Shown here piece after piece: positions 20,053-31,700 of a DNA stretch of 64,000 bases. Numbering within the stretch: position 1 is the stretch's first letter; the number at the start of each line of letters is the position of its first letter. Source of the stretch: Dipteronia dyeriana. Lineage: Eukaryota > Streptophyta > Magnoliopsida > Sapindales > Sapindaceae. The translations under genes and the position numbers were made by a program. Location of the stretch: positions 21,097,291 to 21,161,290 of the forward strand of contig CM065301.1 in the NCBI GenBank assembly GCA_032871835.1, in the 5' to 3' direction. The notes below the pieces were generated by a model. The model had not been told where the DNA came from. It ran no database searches and was given only the letters and a program-made list of their open reading frames with translations.

Positions 20053-20755
20053 TAGAAGTTTGGTAGACATTCTCAATGTAACCATCTACGATCAACTCAA
20101 GTTGGACCGAAAGGATCTACAGCCTTTCCATACTCCACTCAGAGGATTCGGAGGAATTGAGGTCAGGTCACTCGGGACAGTAAAGCTACCTGTAAAGATT
20201 GGAGTGGCACCTTGTTAGAGAACTGTATTGCTCGATTTCGTGCTGGTAGACTTAGACAGTTAGCCGTATAATGCGTTGTTGGGTCGGCCATTTTTAAATA
20301 AAATTAAGGCCATAACAACCACTTAAGCATTGATGATCAAGTTCCCGACCGAACAGGGGGTCGGTGTGGTCAAGGGATCCCAAGAGATGGTCCGAAGAGT
20401 TAACCTGTCAGTATACAAAGGCAAAAATGATGGTGAACATATATGCACTATAACGCAGCAGAGTCAGAACAAAGAGTCACTGTCATTCGAATTTGATCCA
20501 AGGAAAGAGTCGAATAAATCCAAAAATGAACCGATCGAAGAAATTATCTTGAACGAAGATGAACCAGATAAGAAGGTCAAGATCGGGGCCAATTTGGAAG
20601 AAAAAGTCAAACAAAGCCTCACTGATCTGCTCAAAGAATACAAAGATGTGTTCGCCTGGAGTCATGAAGACATGGTCGGGATAGATGCTCGAATAATATC
20701 TCATCATCTCCCGGTAGACCCGAATGCAAAATAGATGATACAAAAGTGAAGGTTA
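20053..20755 (+). pseudogene. Protease and linker of element C pol
   Basis: An aspartic protease remnant begins near 20045 (VRRILIDNRSLVDILN), where the usual D-T/N-G-S motif is changed to Asp-Asn-Arg. PLRGFGGIEVRSLGTVKLP follows, then the flap-distal phrase NALLGRPFLNK. Stops occur near 20218 and 20258. From 20330 an open stretch carries VRRVNLSVYKGK and the acidic linker to RT, ending LLKEYKDVFAWSHEDMVGID, the usual start of the RT region. The protease would process gag-pol; the active-site change adds to evidence that it is dead. Confidence 0.75.
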
Positions 20756-21620
20756 TTCAATCTCGAGAGAAGTCAGGCAATCAAACAGGAAGTAGAAAAG
20801 ATGCACGCCTTAGGGTCAATTAGAGAGATCAACTACCCTCAATGGGTAGCTAATGTAGTCCTTGTCCAAAAGAAAAATGGACAATGGAGAATGTGCGTAG
20901 ATTTCACAGATTTGAATAAGGCATGCCCAAAAGACAGTTTTCCACTTCAAAGGATAAATCAGTTTGTGGACGCTACATCAGGCCACGAGTTGCTCAGTTT
21001 CATGGACGCCTACTCGGGGTATAATAAAATCCGGATGAACAAGGCTTACTAGGAAAAAATAGCATTCACAACTGATCAGGGTTTGTACTGTTACACAGTG
21101 ATGCCCTTCGGGTTAAAAAATACAGGTGTAACATATCAAAGACTGTCCAACAGAATCTTCGCGCGATAAATAGGAAGGAACATGGAAGTGTACATTGATG
21201 ACAAGCTAACCAAGAGCATCTCGGCAGACAAGCATACCTTAGACCAGGGAGAGACATTTGATGTTTTGAAGAGATACCAAATGAAGCTGAATCCGAACAA
21301 GTGTTTATTCGGAGTTCCTTCAGGAAGGTTCCTGGGTTTTCAAGTTCACCAAAGGGGAATCAAAGTCAATCCTGAAAAGATCCAAGCCCCGCGGAGAATG
21401 ACCTCACCAAGGACATTAAAAGAAGTACAGTGCTTAACAGGATGTTTAGTTTCCTTAGGAAGATTCATCTCAAAGGCCACGGACAGATGCGCACCCTTCT
21501 TCAGAGTAATTAAAAAATGAAAAGGACTCGAATGGAACGAAGAGTGCGAGCATGCATTCTTAAAAATCAAAAAGTACTTAGGGCAGGCTCCCATCCTTTC
21601 GAAACCATAAATGGGAGAGA
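20756..21620 (+). pseudogene. Reverse transcriptase of element C
   Basis: RT motifs in order: GSIREINYPQWVANVVLVQK, WRMCVDFTDLNKACPKDSFP, LLSFMDAYSGYNKI, the FGL motif in MPFGLKN, and the catalytic box VYIDDKLTKS with both Asp residues. FLGFQVHQRGIKVNPEK and the thumb phrase LTGCLVSLGRFISKATDRC follow. In-frame stops lie near 21050, 21168 and 21520. The wording is typical of the Tat lineage. It would synthesise element cDNA. Confidence 0.88.
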
Positions 21621-22430
21621 TACTCCATTTATACTTATCAATTACATAACTAGCAGCAAGCTCAGTCGTAGTCAGAATGAAAGATGGAGTACAAAAGCCA
21701 GTGTATTGTACTAGTAAGACACTCTTACCAGCTGAGACCAGGTATTCACAGGCAGAAAAAATGGCCCTAGCATTGATTTCAACAGCAAAGAAGCTAAGGC
21801 CATACTTTCTACCAACTGCTCATTAAACAAATTTTACAGAAGCCAGAGATTTCAGGAAGACTAACCAAATGGGCAATCGAGCTAAGTGAATTCGATATCC
21901 ACTACATCCTCAGGACATCCCTCAAAGGGCAAGCAGTGATAGATTTTGTAGCAGAGTTCACAAAGCCAAACCTGGAAGCAAAAAATATGTTGGGAAAAAA
22001 GTTCCCATGGAAATTGTATGTTGATGGCTCTTCAAACACTCATGAAAGCGGGGCAGAGATCGTGGTATACACTCTAGAAGGAGATGATGTCGAATGTGCG
22101 ATGATGTTTGACATCAAAGAAGCCAATAATCACGCCAAGTACGAGGCGCTACTCACTGGACTCATAGTCTGCATAGCTCTCGGGGCAGATGAAGTCGAGA
22201 TATTTAGGGATTCATAAGTAGTTGTCAACCAAGTCCTGGGCGAATACCAAGCCAAGGATGAAGGCATGATAGCCCACCGTGACATTGCAAAATAGCTCCT
22301 CCAAAAATTCAAAGAATATAGGACTGCCCAGATCCCCGGGAGGAGAATGAAAAGGCAGATGTTTTGTCCAAACTAGCATCATCAACAACCACAATCATGC
22401 CAAAAACTATTCTGGTTACACATCTCCTCA
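21621..22430 (+). pseudogene. RNase H region of element C (dual type)
   Basis: A first RNase H remnant spans about 21640-21940 with many stops (ILSKP then YTSKTL-like wording). A second RNase H-like domain starts near 22012: WKLYVDGSSNTHESGAEIVV, then EANNHAKYEALLTGL and ALGADEVEIFRDS, where a stop falls at 22216. Two RNase H domains in series are a known feature of the Tat lineage. The Asp of YVDGSS and the Glu of KYEALL remain. Confidence 0.75.
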
Positions 22431-23740
22431 AAACGAGTACAGCTGAACCGAAAACTTAGAAATTTTAGAAATCCGAACACCGTCAGACGGTTGGATGACT
22501 CTGCTGAAAAGGTTCTTGGAAGAAGGTGTGCTCCCAGAAGATCCCTTACAAGTGAAACGTATTAGGTACAGCAAGGTACACGTTGGTTGGAGGAGAACTA
22601 TACAGAAGGGGGTTTTCCTGAACACTCTAAAGATATGTATCAGAAAAGGATGCATATCGGATATTACAGGAAATCCATTATGGAGTTTACGAAAACCACA
22701 CTTGGGGTAAAAGTTTATCACACAAGGTACTCAGGCAAGGTTATATTATTGGCCTACTTTATTCTCAGATGTACAACGATGTTCGGAGAGTTGCAATACT
22801 TGCCAAAGGATCGCTAATGATATCCGACAACCTCCTGAACAACTCAGAAACCTCACATCCCCATGGCCATTTACCACGTGGGGTTTGGATTTAATCGGCC
22901 CAATGCCAGCCGAGACAGAGGGTGGAGCAAAGTATGCCATTGTAGCCGTTGACTATTTCACGAAGTGGGCAGAAGCTGAAGCATTAGTGCATATCACAGA
23001 AGCAAATACCACAAATTTCATGAAAAATAATATACTCTATAGGTTTGGAGTCCCAAACACTATCATCACTGATAACGACACCCAGTTTGATGACCTGAAA
23101 TTCAGACAACTATGTAAGGAGTACCAAATTGCCAAATACTATGCCACACCTTCCCATCCTCAAACAAACAGGCAGGCCGAAGCAGTAAACAAAATCATCA
23201 AGCATACACTCAAAGCGAAGCTAGATGCCAAAAAAGGAAGTTGGGTTGAAAAGCTTTCCGAAGTATTATGGGCGTATCGGACAACAGTAAGAACGTCAAT
23301 AGGAGAGACAGAGACTCCATTCACCTTAGTGTGTTCCAAGCTGTTATCCCTATAGAAACATCATATGCATCACCCTGGGTAAGGCTATATGATGAAGATA
23401 AGAATGTCGATATGCTGTTACAAAGTCTAGATGAGCTAGAATAGAAAAGGGAGAAATCCCGAATACGAAATATGGCATATCAGCAAAGAGTAGCTCGCCA
23501 CTACAACTCTCATGTTCGGGTCAGGAAATTCCAACTAGGAGACCTGGTACTCAGGAAGGTGTCATTGAACACAAAAACTAAAGTTACAGTTTCCATGGCT
23601 GATAAGTGGGAAGACCCGTACAAGATCGAAGGAATAGCTGGCCTTGGAGCATATTGTATTGCACGACCCAATGGAGGGGTTTTACCCCAACCATGTAATG
23701 CCCAATATCTGAAAAATTTTCTATCCGTAAATTATTTTTT
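22431..23740 (+). pseudogene. Integrase of element C
   Basis: A degraded HHCC zinc region lies at 22650-22840. The open core 22885-23355 reads MDLIGPMPAETEGGAKYAIV, with the first Asp in VDYFTKWAEAEAL. The second Asp is in ITDNDTQF (usual Gly changed to Asp) and Glu in QAEAVNK after SHPQTNR. WVEKLSEVLWAYRTT follows. After a frameshift the C-terminal part continues at 23472 (VARHYNSHVRVRKFQLGDLV) and ends NAQYLKNF near 23725. The catalytic triad survives but stops and a frameshift disable it. Confidence 0.87.
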
Positions 23741-24604
23741 ATTTTCCTTTCTAGTCAGGATAATTTTAGTTAGGTCAAATATTAGCTTGGAAACTTAAAT
23801 CTTTGTTGGTTTAGGAGTTATAAATAAAAATCAAACTTGGGATTTTTGAAAAATAAAGCATATGATAATAAGAGCATATGAAAGACGAGCATGATAATAA
23901 GAACATGCAAATAGAATACTCGGGAGAAGGTTGAAGGAGCATGCCAGCAGAGCAAGGTCAATTGACCTTAGCAAAAAGGTAAACCCGATGCACCAGATTC
24001 TGAAGAAAGGCTAGGAACGCTATCGAAAAAAATTCCGGTGAAATGCGTACCTATGTTAAGCGATTTGAAAAGCTTAACGATTCGACAAACCCTTGCACAA
24101 AAAAACTAGGGAGACGTCCTCGATAATGTGTAAGGACTCAAATCATATAATCATGGTGAGCCTTGATGTAATGTTTGGGTAGTAACCGAGTATGAAACAT
24201 AAGTATAAACCTACTTGCCTGTTTTAAGATGACTCGGTTAGTAATACTAGCCAGTTTAATAAGAAACGTGGCGTTAAAAAATTAATCGGGTAACGAAACC
24301 GATTTAATAAGATACTCAGTGAGGTTACCCGAACATCAGAATTAGCCAGTTTAATAAGATACTTGGTATAAAGATTGCAATAGCCAGTTTAATAAGATAC
24401 TTGGCGTTAAAAATTATTCTGGTGACAACCGGTTTAATAAGATACTTGGTGAGGTTACCCGAACATCAGATCAAGACCACTCGATTTTCAGAATTAGTTC
24501 AACCTGGAATTTCATTAACCTTTACAAAGAATCATCACAAAGAATCATTATAAAAAATTGTTACAAAGAATCTTTACAAAAATTTATGAAAATCCTATAA
24601 AAAA
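23741..24604. other. Element C spacer with tandem repeats
   Basis: This non-coding interval separates integrase from the antisense gene. It contains the degenerate array at 24205-24470 and, at 24515-24590, four copies of ACAAAGAATC-like phrases. No gene is seen. Confidence 0.6.
24205..24470. repeat. Degenerate tandem repeat in element C spacer
   Basis: The phrase CCAGTTTAATAAGATACTTG recurs, with variants, at least five times. Two longer units share GTGAGGTTACCCGAACATCAGA. The period is irregular, about 40-70 bp. Spacer tandem repeats are known from Tat-type elements; function unknown. Confidence 0.75.
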
Positions 24605-26306
24605 TCAAGGTTGTGAGGATTTAGAACTCTTGTCGATACTCGGGTCAGGCACCATTTCATATTCATGGAGCAAAATTTCATTGGAAGGCCAAGCAATCGT
24701 GTCGATCGAATCGTCCATCCATTGGCTGTAATCTTCTCCTAGGATCGGTCCCTACATCAGGCACCACACCTTCCACGACCGACTCCTAACTGGCGTAAAA
24801 AGTCGAGAGGAAGTGCTCAGATGGAACCTCCAAATGCATAGGATGATGCTCTTTGCCTCAGTTACGGGAGTAAGCTCTCCACTCCTTCATCTGAGTCCGG
24901 AGAGATTCCAAGGACCGATCCACATGATTCTTGATCGACAACTCCCAGTTGGTTCAGGATTTTTCAGTTGCTCGATTCTTAACCTTGAAAAACTCGCCAA
25001 CTGAAACTAGCCCTCGCTGAAATTCCAGAAGGAGAAGGGCTTGGTAAGCAGAGGATCTTTTAAAGTGATCAACCCCCTAGATAGAGACTCGACTGTCAAA
25101 GCTTGGCATTCCAAGTTCTCGATCTTCTATTCATATGCCGACTTGGACTACTCCACTTCCTGCTCGGCCTTAAGCATTGACTCTTGGGCAGAAGACAATA
25201 AGTTTTGAAGTGACGTAGCCATATCTTCTTCCAAAGAAGCCCTCTCCTCGGCCTCCACTTGCTTTGCCAAATAGTGGTCGGTAAACACTTGGGCAGAGCC
25301 CACCCATTTTTTATAAGCCTCTTCAACCTGAGCACGGTTGTCCTAACTTTTCTTCAGCTGAGCCTCGGGACGTCTTATTCGATCAGCCTGATGTTGCTGC
25401 GTCTGAACCAGCTCAGTGAACTCCGCCACCATCTGTAAAGAAGTTTAATTAAAAATATGGCAAACAAGCAAGACAATTGAAGAGTTATGAATAACATACA
25501 TAAGATGTGCCGTTGAAAACATTCTGAAGACGCTCCGTTAAAGAATCATCCCGAAAACAGCTCCAGCGGTCATCCCTAATGAAAGCCCGACTGGATGACA
25601 TCGCTTGTAACAGATCCTGCGGGGAAGGATAGGAAGGACCACCCGAGGGTTCAGCTCTGACAACTTCAACCTCAGGGGGGGAGGAGCCCCTAATCGGGTC
25701 CAAATTCTTCACACCCGCCGATTCTTCAACATCAACGCTCGGGGGAATCTCACCTCTGGTGGTTTCATTTCATCACTAGAGTCGATAAATGAAACCACCC
25801 GAGGAACTTTATGAGGGCGAGCGGGAGAATCAATCACCTTCATTTTCTCCACCTGAGAGCGATGAAAGCCGAGATAAGCTGAGGGATCTTCCTAAACATC
25901 TTTCTGAAAAGGATTCAAAAAAATCGGGATCTATATTTCCTTATCCCTCAGGGTTTTTTCCTCCATCACCGGCGTCCGAGACCACAATCGGAGAGCTCGA
26001 TCAACCAGTCCCCTCACCAAGACCATCACTCTGCCTCCCTCTATCTACATGCAACTCCTGAGTATGGCCACTAGGGCCACTTGACTCCCCTACGGTAGGT
26101 CGAATGACTTCCTCGGGGATACTTTCGGGAACTTGCTCATCAGCCACATCCGTGTCCTCATCTGACTCAGGTGGGACAACGCCTTCTTCGCTCTGACGAG
26201 AAGCCACTTTTTGGCCCGTCTGAAGAATCGACTTCACTTGAAGAGCTTAAAGGTCGCAGACGATGTCCGAGTCATACACTTAGAAGAAAAAGGGGAAATC
26301 ACATTA

Positions 26307-26338
<32 letters not shown>

Positions 26339-27279
26339 GAGAAAAAAAGGGGGAGTGTATAACGATCACTTACATCGCATGCGATGGCCTGAAATCTGGC
26401 TGAAAAAGCCGAGCTCTATCATCTTTTTCTCATTTAAAAGATAAGTCATGCTTCTCTTCTCCAGAGTGTGAACTACTGTCCGAGCAAGTCTGGTCAGCTC
26501 ATTATCGATGAATTCAAGCTTTTTCTTGTTCTATACCTCGGGGGAACAGAAAAATTAGGGAACTTACAACACCCTCCTAGCTTCCCCAGTTAAGAGAGCT
26601 GCTTCAAGACTGAGATTCCCTCCGGTAAAAAACCAATTGTTCTTTCAGAACTTGTTGGATGAAGGGAATCCCCATATAAAACCCCTCTTTTTGGGGTCAT
26701 CGGAGGTATCAACTCTCTGATTCACCTTTGTCCCCTCGGGAACCCAGCAATCTGGTGGATTTGACAAGAGGAAATAAGTCTTTGTCTTACCAGACTGCCT
26801 CAATGTATAGAATTGTCTGATTTCACTCGAGGACAGCGGCGACAAGTTTATTCGGCTCTACATGTTCCACATGCACATCAAGATCTTGTAGCTGTTCATG
26901 GCCAGTTGAGCCGGAGCGATCCCTGCTTCAGCCAGAAACCAGGCAATGAACGGTTGAAGAGGAAGAGTGACGCCACAGCAAAGCATGGATCCATAGATTG
27001 CCACCATGCCCGGAGGAGGATTCCACGCTGCTCTATCACATACAGGTATCAAAGTAACCGAATTATCCAGGTCGAATCGGGCACGATATTTCCCGATCTC
27101 ATCTCCCTTGACCACATTCGGTTCTGTATCAAACCCACTCGGGAGATCAACAGAGAAAGAGAGACAAGATACTCTGAACGCCTTTTCGACATCATTCTCG
27201 TCAACAGTCTGCTCCGGGATCCGAACGCTGCCCGAGTTGTGCTTATGGACTTCATTTTTGCTTTGATGCTTTCCCATCC
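24605..27279 (-). pseudogene. Antisense extra gene of element C (Transposase_28-like)
   Basis: It is encoded opposite to gag-pol. The clearest part is 26858-27277 (MGKHQSKNEV at the start), with AAWNPPPGMVAIYGSMLCCG and PFIAWFLAEAGIAPAQLAMN, the conserved first block. 26645-26845 continues with SEIRQFYTLRQSGKTKTYFL and KKRGFIWGFPSSNKF. The middle is broken, then acidic and coiled-coil segments follow (25485-25712 and 25096-25335 lie in mixed frames). The end near 24605 reads DTIAWPSNEILLHEYE before TGA. A (TA)n run at 26312-26337 interrupts it. The family resembles the 'putative gypsy type transposon' domain. Function unknown. Confidence 0.7.
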
Positions 27280-28025
27280 TTGATCGAAGTGGTACCCTGT
27301 GATTAGAAATGACTGATTCAGAACTAGATGAATCAGAATCAGAACTGGATATAGAATTAAAGTGGGCTTTAGGGTAAAGCCCAGAAACGTCGACTTTTAA
27401 AAAAGAGGGTTCATTAGGGGGATTTCCCCCAATAATCTTCGAACGTAGGAAACCAGTTGGAAATCCCCACGATCGAGCGCTTCAAGAGCTATCGTACAAA
27501 GTCGAAGACGGGGAGTTAGTTCCATTAAAACTAACATTGAATGAAATCTGATACAAAATCTTTAACGGAGAATAGCGACCTTCTGCGTAAAGAAATCTGG
27601 GCTGGAAAAAATTCTGGTTTGAGTTTTTTACAATGAACCAGCACAGCCCCTTCCTTGAAGAATTTAAAGGGGTAATAGCATGAAACCCTATGACCTCAAG
27701 GCGGGAAAAATCAATGACAAATTTGATGACATAGACAGTGCACCAGGAGACGCATAGGTCGTTTCTAATAAATGGTATCGAAAAATGAAGCGGCAAAATA
27801 CACATGTTAAGAAAAGAACTAGATTTGGCCGTTAGAACTCCAAAACGTCGCCATCATTGAGATCTCACATGAGGGGGGAAATCGAATTTACAGGGTCACC
27901 ATTAAGACACGCCATTATGACAAGACATTTACCCTGGCCTTAAAGATATATAAAAATTGAAGAATTGATTAAAATACTTTTGCCCAAATTGAAACCCAGT
28001 TCGGTAAAAATATTTTAAGGGGTAT
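27280..28025. other. Element C interval between antisense gene and 3' LTR
   Basis: No supported gene. A minus-strand open frame of 107 codons (27482-27805) has no recognisable motif and may be upstream sequence of the antisense gene. The interval ends in the polypurine tract TTTAAGGGGTAT next to the LTR at 28026; the same tract precedes the 3' LTR of D. Confidence 0.5.
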
Positions 28026-28912
28026 TGTCGTATGTAAATTTTATTAGACGTACACGCTATTGATAAAGAGCATAGAATTGCCAAGTGGACATCCAAATAG
28101 GCATTCAGAAAATATCCAGCAAGAAATCACCAAATAAGAGAAGCCCGAGTAAATAAGTATTGAACAAAACCTACTTGGGGACAACTGACGTCATATACTA
28201 CTCGGGGACAGTTAAATATACCCGGGGCTAGTTGATGACATTTTCTACTCGGGATCAGATGACGTCACTCAGGACCAGCTGATATCGTGTTCTACTCTGG
28301 ACAAACATGAAGAAAACCAAATAAAAAGCCCAGTGCGTAGCTCACACGAATCGAGTCATTAAAATACGCGCAGATATTCATATCAAAAAGGAATTCAAAT
28401 AAGAACAGAATATCAAGCAGAAAGGGTTCCTTATCAGACAACAATTTTATTTCTTCAAAAAGACTGCGCTATTATAAGGAAATAAGTCCTAATTGGACTA
28501 CATTACTGGAGTCTCATTCGAGCTCAATACAAGTCTCCGAAACAGGAAAGAAGACAAACTACTTCGAACAAGTAAACAATCATAATTAAATACAAAGATC
28601 TTTTATTACTTGTACAAAGAGGATTAGGGTTCTATGGACATATAAATAGACCCATAACCTCGTCATAAAAAAAATACATAAAATATAGAAAAATACAGAG
28701 GGAAAAAAAGAGATCGAGGGTTGTAATTCTTTTCAATAGTGGATTTTGGCCTGGTTGATCATTCAGCCACCTGTAGACGTTTCTCCGGTAATCGAAGTTT
28801 TACCACGTAAAACTTGCGTCCAATTTCTTTCTCCTTCTCCCTCTCTTTGAAATCACAGCTAAAATCCAATTCTTGTTGAATTTTTCCACACATCCAGAAA
28901 CCGACGTCAACA
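28026..28912 (+). repeat. 3' LTR of element C
   Basis: It matches 17578-18467. Both TGACGTCA palindromes (28186-28193 and 28260-28267) and the TATA box (ACATATAAATAGACCC near 28637-28652) are kept. It ends GACGTCAACA and is followed by the TCTTT target duplication. Confidence 0.93.
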
Positions 28913-30176
28913 TCTTTGTTTAAAAAATAAAATCTATATTTTATTTATCAAATAAGACATTATATATATAAATATATATTTAAATTTAAACAATTCAACT
29001 TCAAATATATGTAATTTATTTAATTTAATAAACGAGATAATCATATTATCTCATCATTCAAAAATAAATAACAATTGAAACCCTTCATTCATGACTAATT
29101 ACATTATCAAATAATCTCATTGTTTAATTGTTATAATTGTCATTTTAATCAATTGAATAATCTAATTACTCAATCAACTCCTGACACGTGTCACTTTCGT
29201 AACACAATTAATTGGACAATCCAATTAATTAACCATGACCCTTGTTACCTAAATAAATCGGGCTAACAAGGGGACCTAATGGACCAACAGTATTTTGAGC
29301 TCCAATAATCCTCAGAATCATTAATTAAACTCTTGAATTAATATTCCTTGATTACTAACTCCGGTGTTATTCCACTAAGAACCCGAAGTTGCACTCTCTC
29401 AACTGCGTACATTTTTAAACAGACCGATACAACTCGGTGTCCATCGATATAGTAATTATATATGGTGTGATCCTCCACAGTAGTTCATAATAAGAGCTGG
29501 GTTATAATGTCCGTTATACCCCTCTAATTACATATATCCTTTAAGTACTGTTGATTCTCTAATGGACAATAAATCCTATTTCCTCACCAAATTAAGAGTG
29601 CCCTCATATTGTCCAAGCCCCGAATCAACCCTTAAGGGAAATACCATCTACTTCTCACAAGAATGAGTGAATTCCACTATTGTGTACAAACCTTCGCAGC
29701 CACAAGCCAAACCACAATCTCAACATACAGGATTAAGATCACCCACATATAGCCATCATTAGTTGATATATATGAATCTCATCGGTAAACAGATCTTGGT
29801 GTGAGATTCATATAGATCATGGCCCAGTTCTATATGATCACATCATACAAGGTGACTCTATTCCCATATCTCATATGAATGATTCAGAATAGAATCATTG
29901 TACATTGCTGAATGGACCGCAACTATAGATTAACCACAAATAAAGTACCCAGCTTTATTTGCTATATATGGACTCCTTAGATTGCACATCTCTTACTGTA
30001 TCCTTCCGTATATGACACTCATATACACAGTTCGAGATTACATCAGACAATCCAGGATGTTAATATGTGCACAAGTTTATAAAATAAATAACATAACAAG
30101 AATGGATTGAACCTTTCTTTTTATTTACATCGTAAATCCATTTACAAATTACATGTTTATTGCATAAACCCCAATA
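28913..30176 (-). repeat. 3' LTR of copia B, proximal part
   Basis: It resumes copia B after element C and matches 35075-36523. Relative to that copy it lacks about 85 bp near 29726 and one copy of a roughly 110-bp internal duplication. The right edge reads CCCCAATA where the other LTR has CTCCAACA. The polypyrimidine CTCCCACTTG just right of it is the minus-strand polypurine tract. Confidence 0.85.
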
Positions 30177-30720
30177 ATCTCCCACTTGCACTAAAGCACA
30201 TGAGGCATGTCTCGTAACCCTAGACCATCTAGGTGACCTCGAAAACACTTTAGTCGGTAAGGTCTTCGTAAATGGATCAACATGATTGTCTTGTAAGGTT
30301 ATCTTGGTGACGATCATATCTCCTCTCTACATTATCTCTCTAATGAGATGATACTTTATCTATATATGCTTCCCTCTCTTGTGGCTTCTTGGTTCTTTGA
30401 AATTAGCCATAGCACCACTGTTATCACAATAAAGTGTGATGGGCTTAACCAGGTTTGGAACAATTTCCAGATCACTCAAGAACTTACAGAGCCAAACAGC
30501 CTCTTTAGCAGCTTCACAAGCGATTACATATTCAGCTTTAATGGTAGAGTCAGCAACACCAGATTGCTCGATACTTCTCCACACAATGGCTCCACCACCT
30601 AGGGTGAATACTGATCCAGACGTGGATTTCCTAGAATCCCTGTCTGACTGGAAATCAAAATCCGTGTATCCTAATGGGATCAAATCCTGTCTGGAATACA
30701 CTAGCATATAATTTCTCGTT
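30177..30720 (-). pseudogene. RNase H of copia B
   Basis: On the minus strand: GYTDFDFQSDRDSRKSTSGS, then GAIVWRSIEQSGVADSTIKA and EYVIACEAAKEAVWLCKFLS. LYCDNSGAMANFKEPRSHKR follows, and the pol end reads VDPFTKTLPTKVF near 30260. These are standard copia RNase H phrases. One canonical Asp site reads TDFDF. A frame change near 30350 separates the last part. It would degrade the RNA strand during reverse transcription. Confidence 0.88.
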
Positions 30721-31700
30721 CTCCAAAGATACTTGAGTATAGTCTTGACAGCAACCTAATGATCCAATCCTAGGTTGGACTGGTATCGGCTGACTACTCC
30801 CACTGCATAGCGGATGTCCGGTCTCGTGCATAACATAGCATACATGAGACAACCAACTGCCGATGCATAGGGTACACGTCTTATATCCTTAACTTCTTGA
30901 GGTGTCTTAGGACACTGTTTGTTAGACAAGTGAACTCCATGCCTGGAAGGTAAATTACCTTTCTTGAAGTTCTATATCAAAAATCGCACAAGAATCTTAT
31001 CGATATATGATACTTGAGACAGTGCTATGAGTTTGTTTTTACAATCCCTTTTAAGTTGAATCCCTAGAACATAACTTGCCCCTCCCAAATCTTTCATTTG
31101 GAATTGACTAGCTAGCCAGCCCTTTACATCAGACAACACTCCCACATCATTCCCAATGAGTAGGATATCATCTATAAATAGGACCAAGAAAACTAATTTC
31201 TTGCCAATGATGCGCTTCTAGACACAAGGCTCATCGACATTCTGCTCAAAGCCATAGGTTTTGATCACATCATCAAACCTAATGTTCCAAGATCTAGATG
31301 CTTGCTTAAGTCCATAGATGGACCTTTGCAGCTTGCAAACCTTTTGCTCTTGATCTGGAGACACGAATCCATATGGTTGCATCATATAAATGCTCTCATC
31401 AAGATTGTCATTCAAGAATTAAGTCTTGACATCCATTTGTCAAATTTCATAATAGAAATAGGCAACAATGGATAAGACAATCCTAATAGACTTAAACACG
31501 GCTACTGGCGAAAAAGGTCTCTTCATAATCGATACCCTCTTTCTGGATAAAACCCTTGACCACTAGCCTTGCCTTGAAGGTCTCTATCTTTCCATCTACT
31601 TCTCTCTTTCTCTTATAGATCCACTTACACCCTATGGGTTTTACCCCATCCGATAAGTCTACTAGATCCCAGACTTAGTTAGAGTACATGGACTCCATCT
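30721..31700 (-). pseudogene. Reverse transcriptase of copia B
   Basis: Minus-strand motifs: LDESIYMMQPYGFVSPDQEQ and VCKLQRSIYGLKQASRSWNI (31415-31218). The catalytic box is MVLFIDDILLIGND, with both Asp residues, and MKDLGGASYVLGIQ follows (31187-30972). The N-terminal part toward 31700 is recognisable but full of stops. Frameshifts lie near 31200 and 30960. The phrases QASRSWN and FIDDILL are diagnostic of Ty1/copia. Confidence 0.88.

Larger units (their letters stand above)
17578..28912 (+). mobile_element. Element C: full-length Tat-type Ty3/gypsy retrotransposon with perfect target duplication
   Basis: LTRs of 890 bp (17578-18467) and 887 bp (28026-28912) run TGTCGTATG...GTCAACA. The element is flanked by TCTTT on both sides (17573-17577 and 28913-28917). 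Inside are a primer-binding region, gag, protease, RT, RNase H, integrase, a tandem-repeat spacer, an antisense gene and a polypurine tract. By eye the first 200 bp of the LTRs are about 90% alike, so the insertion is not recent. All coding frames contain stops. Total 11,335 bp. Confidence 0.95.

Noticed and set aside
26813..27283. 156-codon plus-strand frame in element C
   Set aside because: The opposite-strand frame has the conserved antisense-gene motifs shared with D; this one is its shadow.
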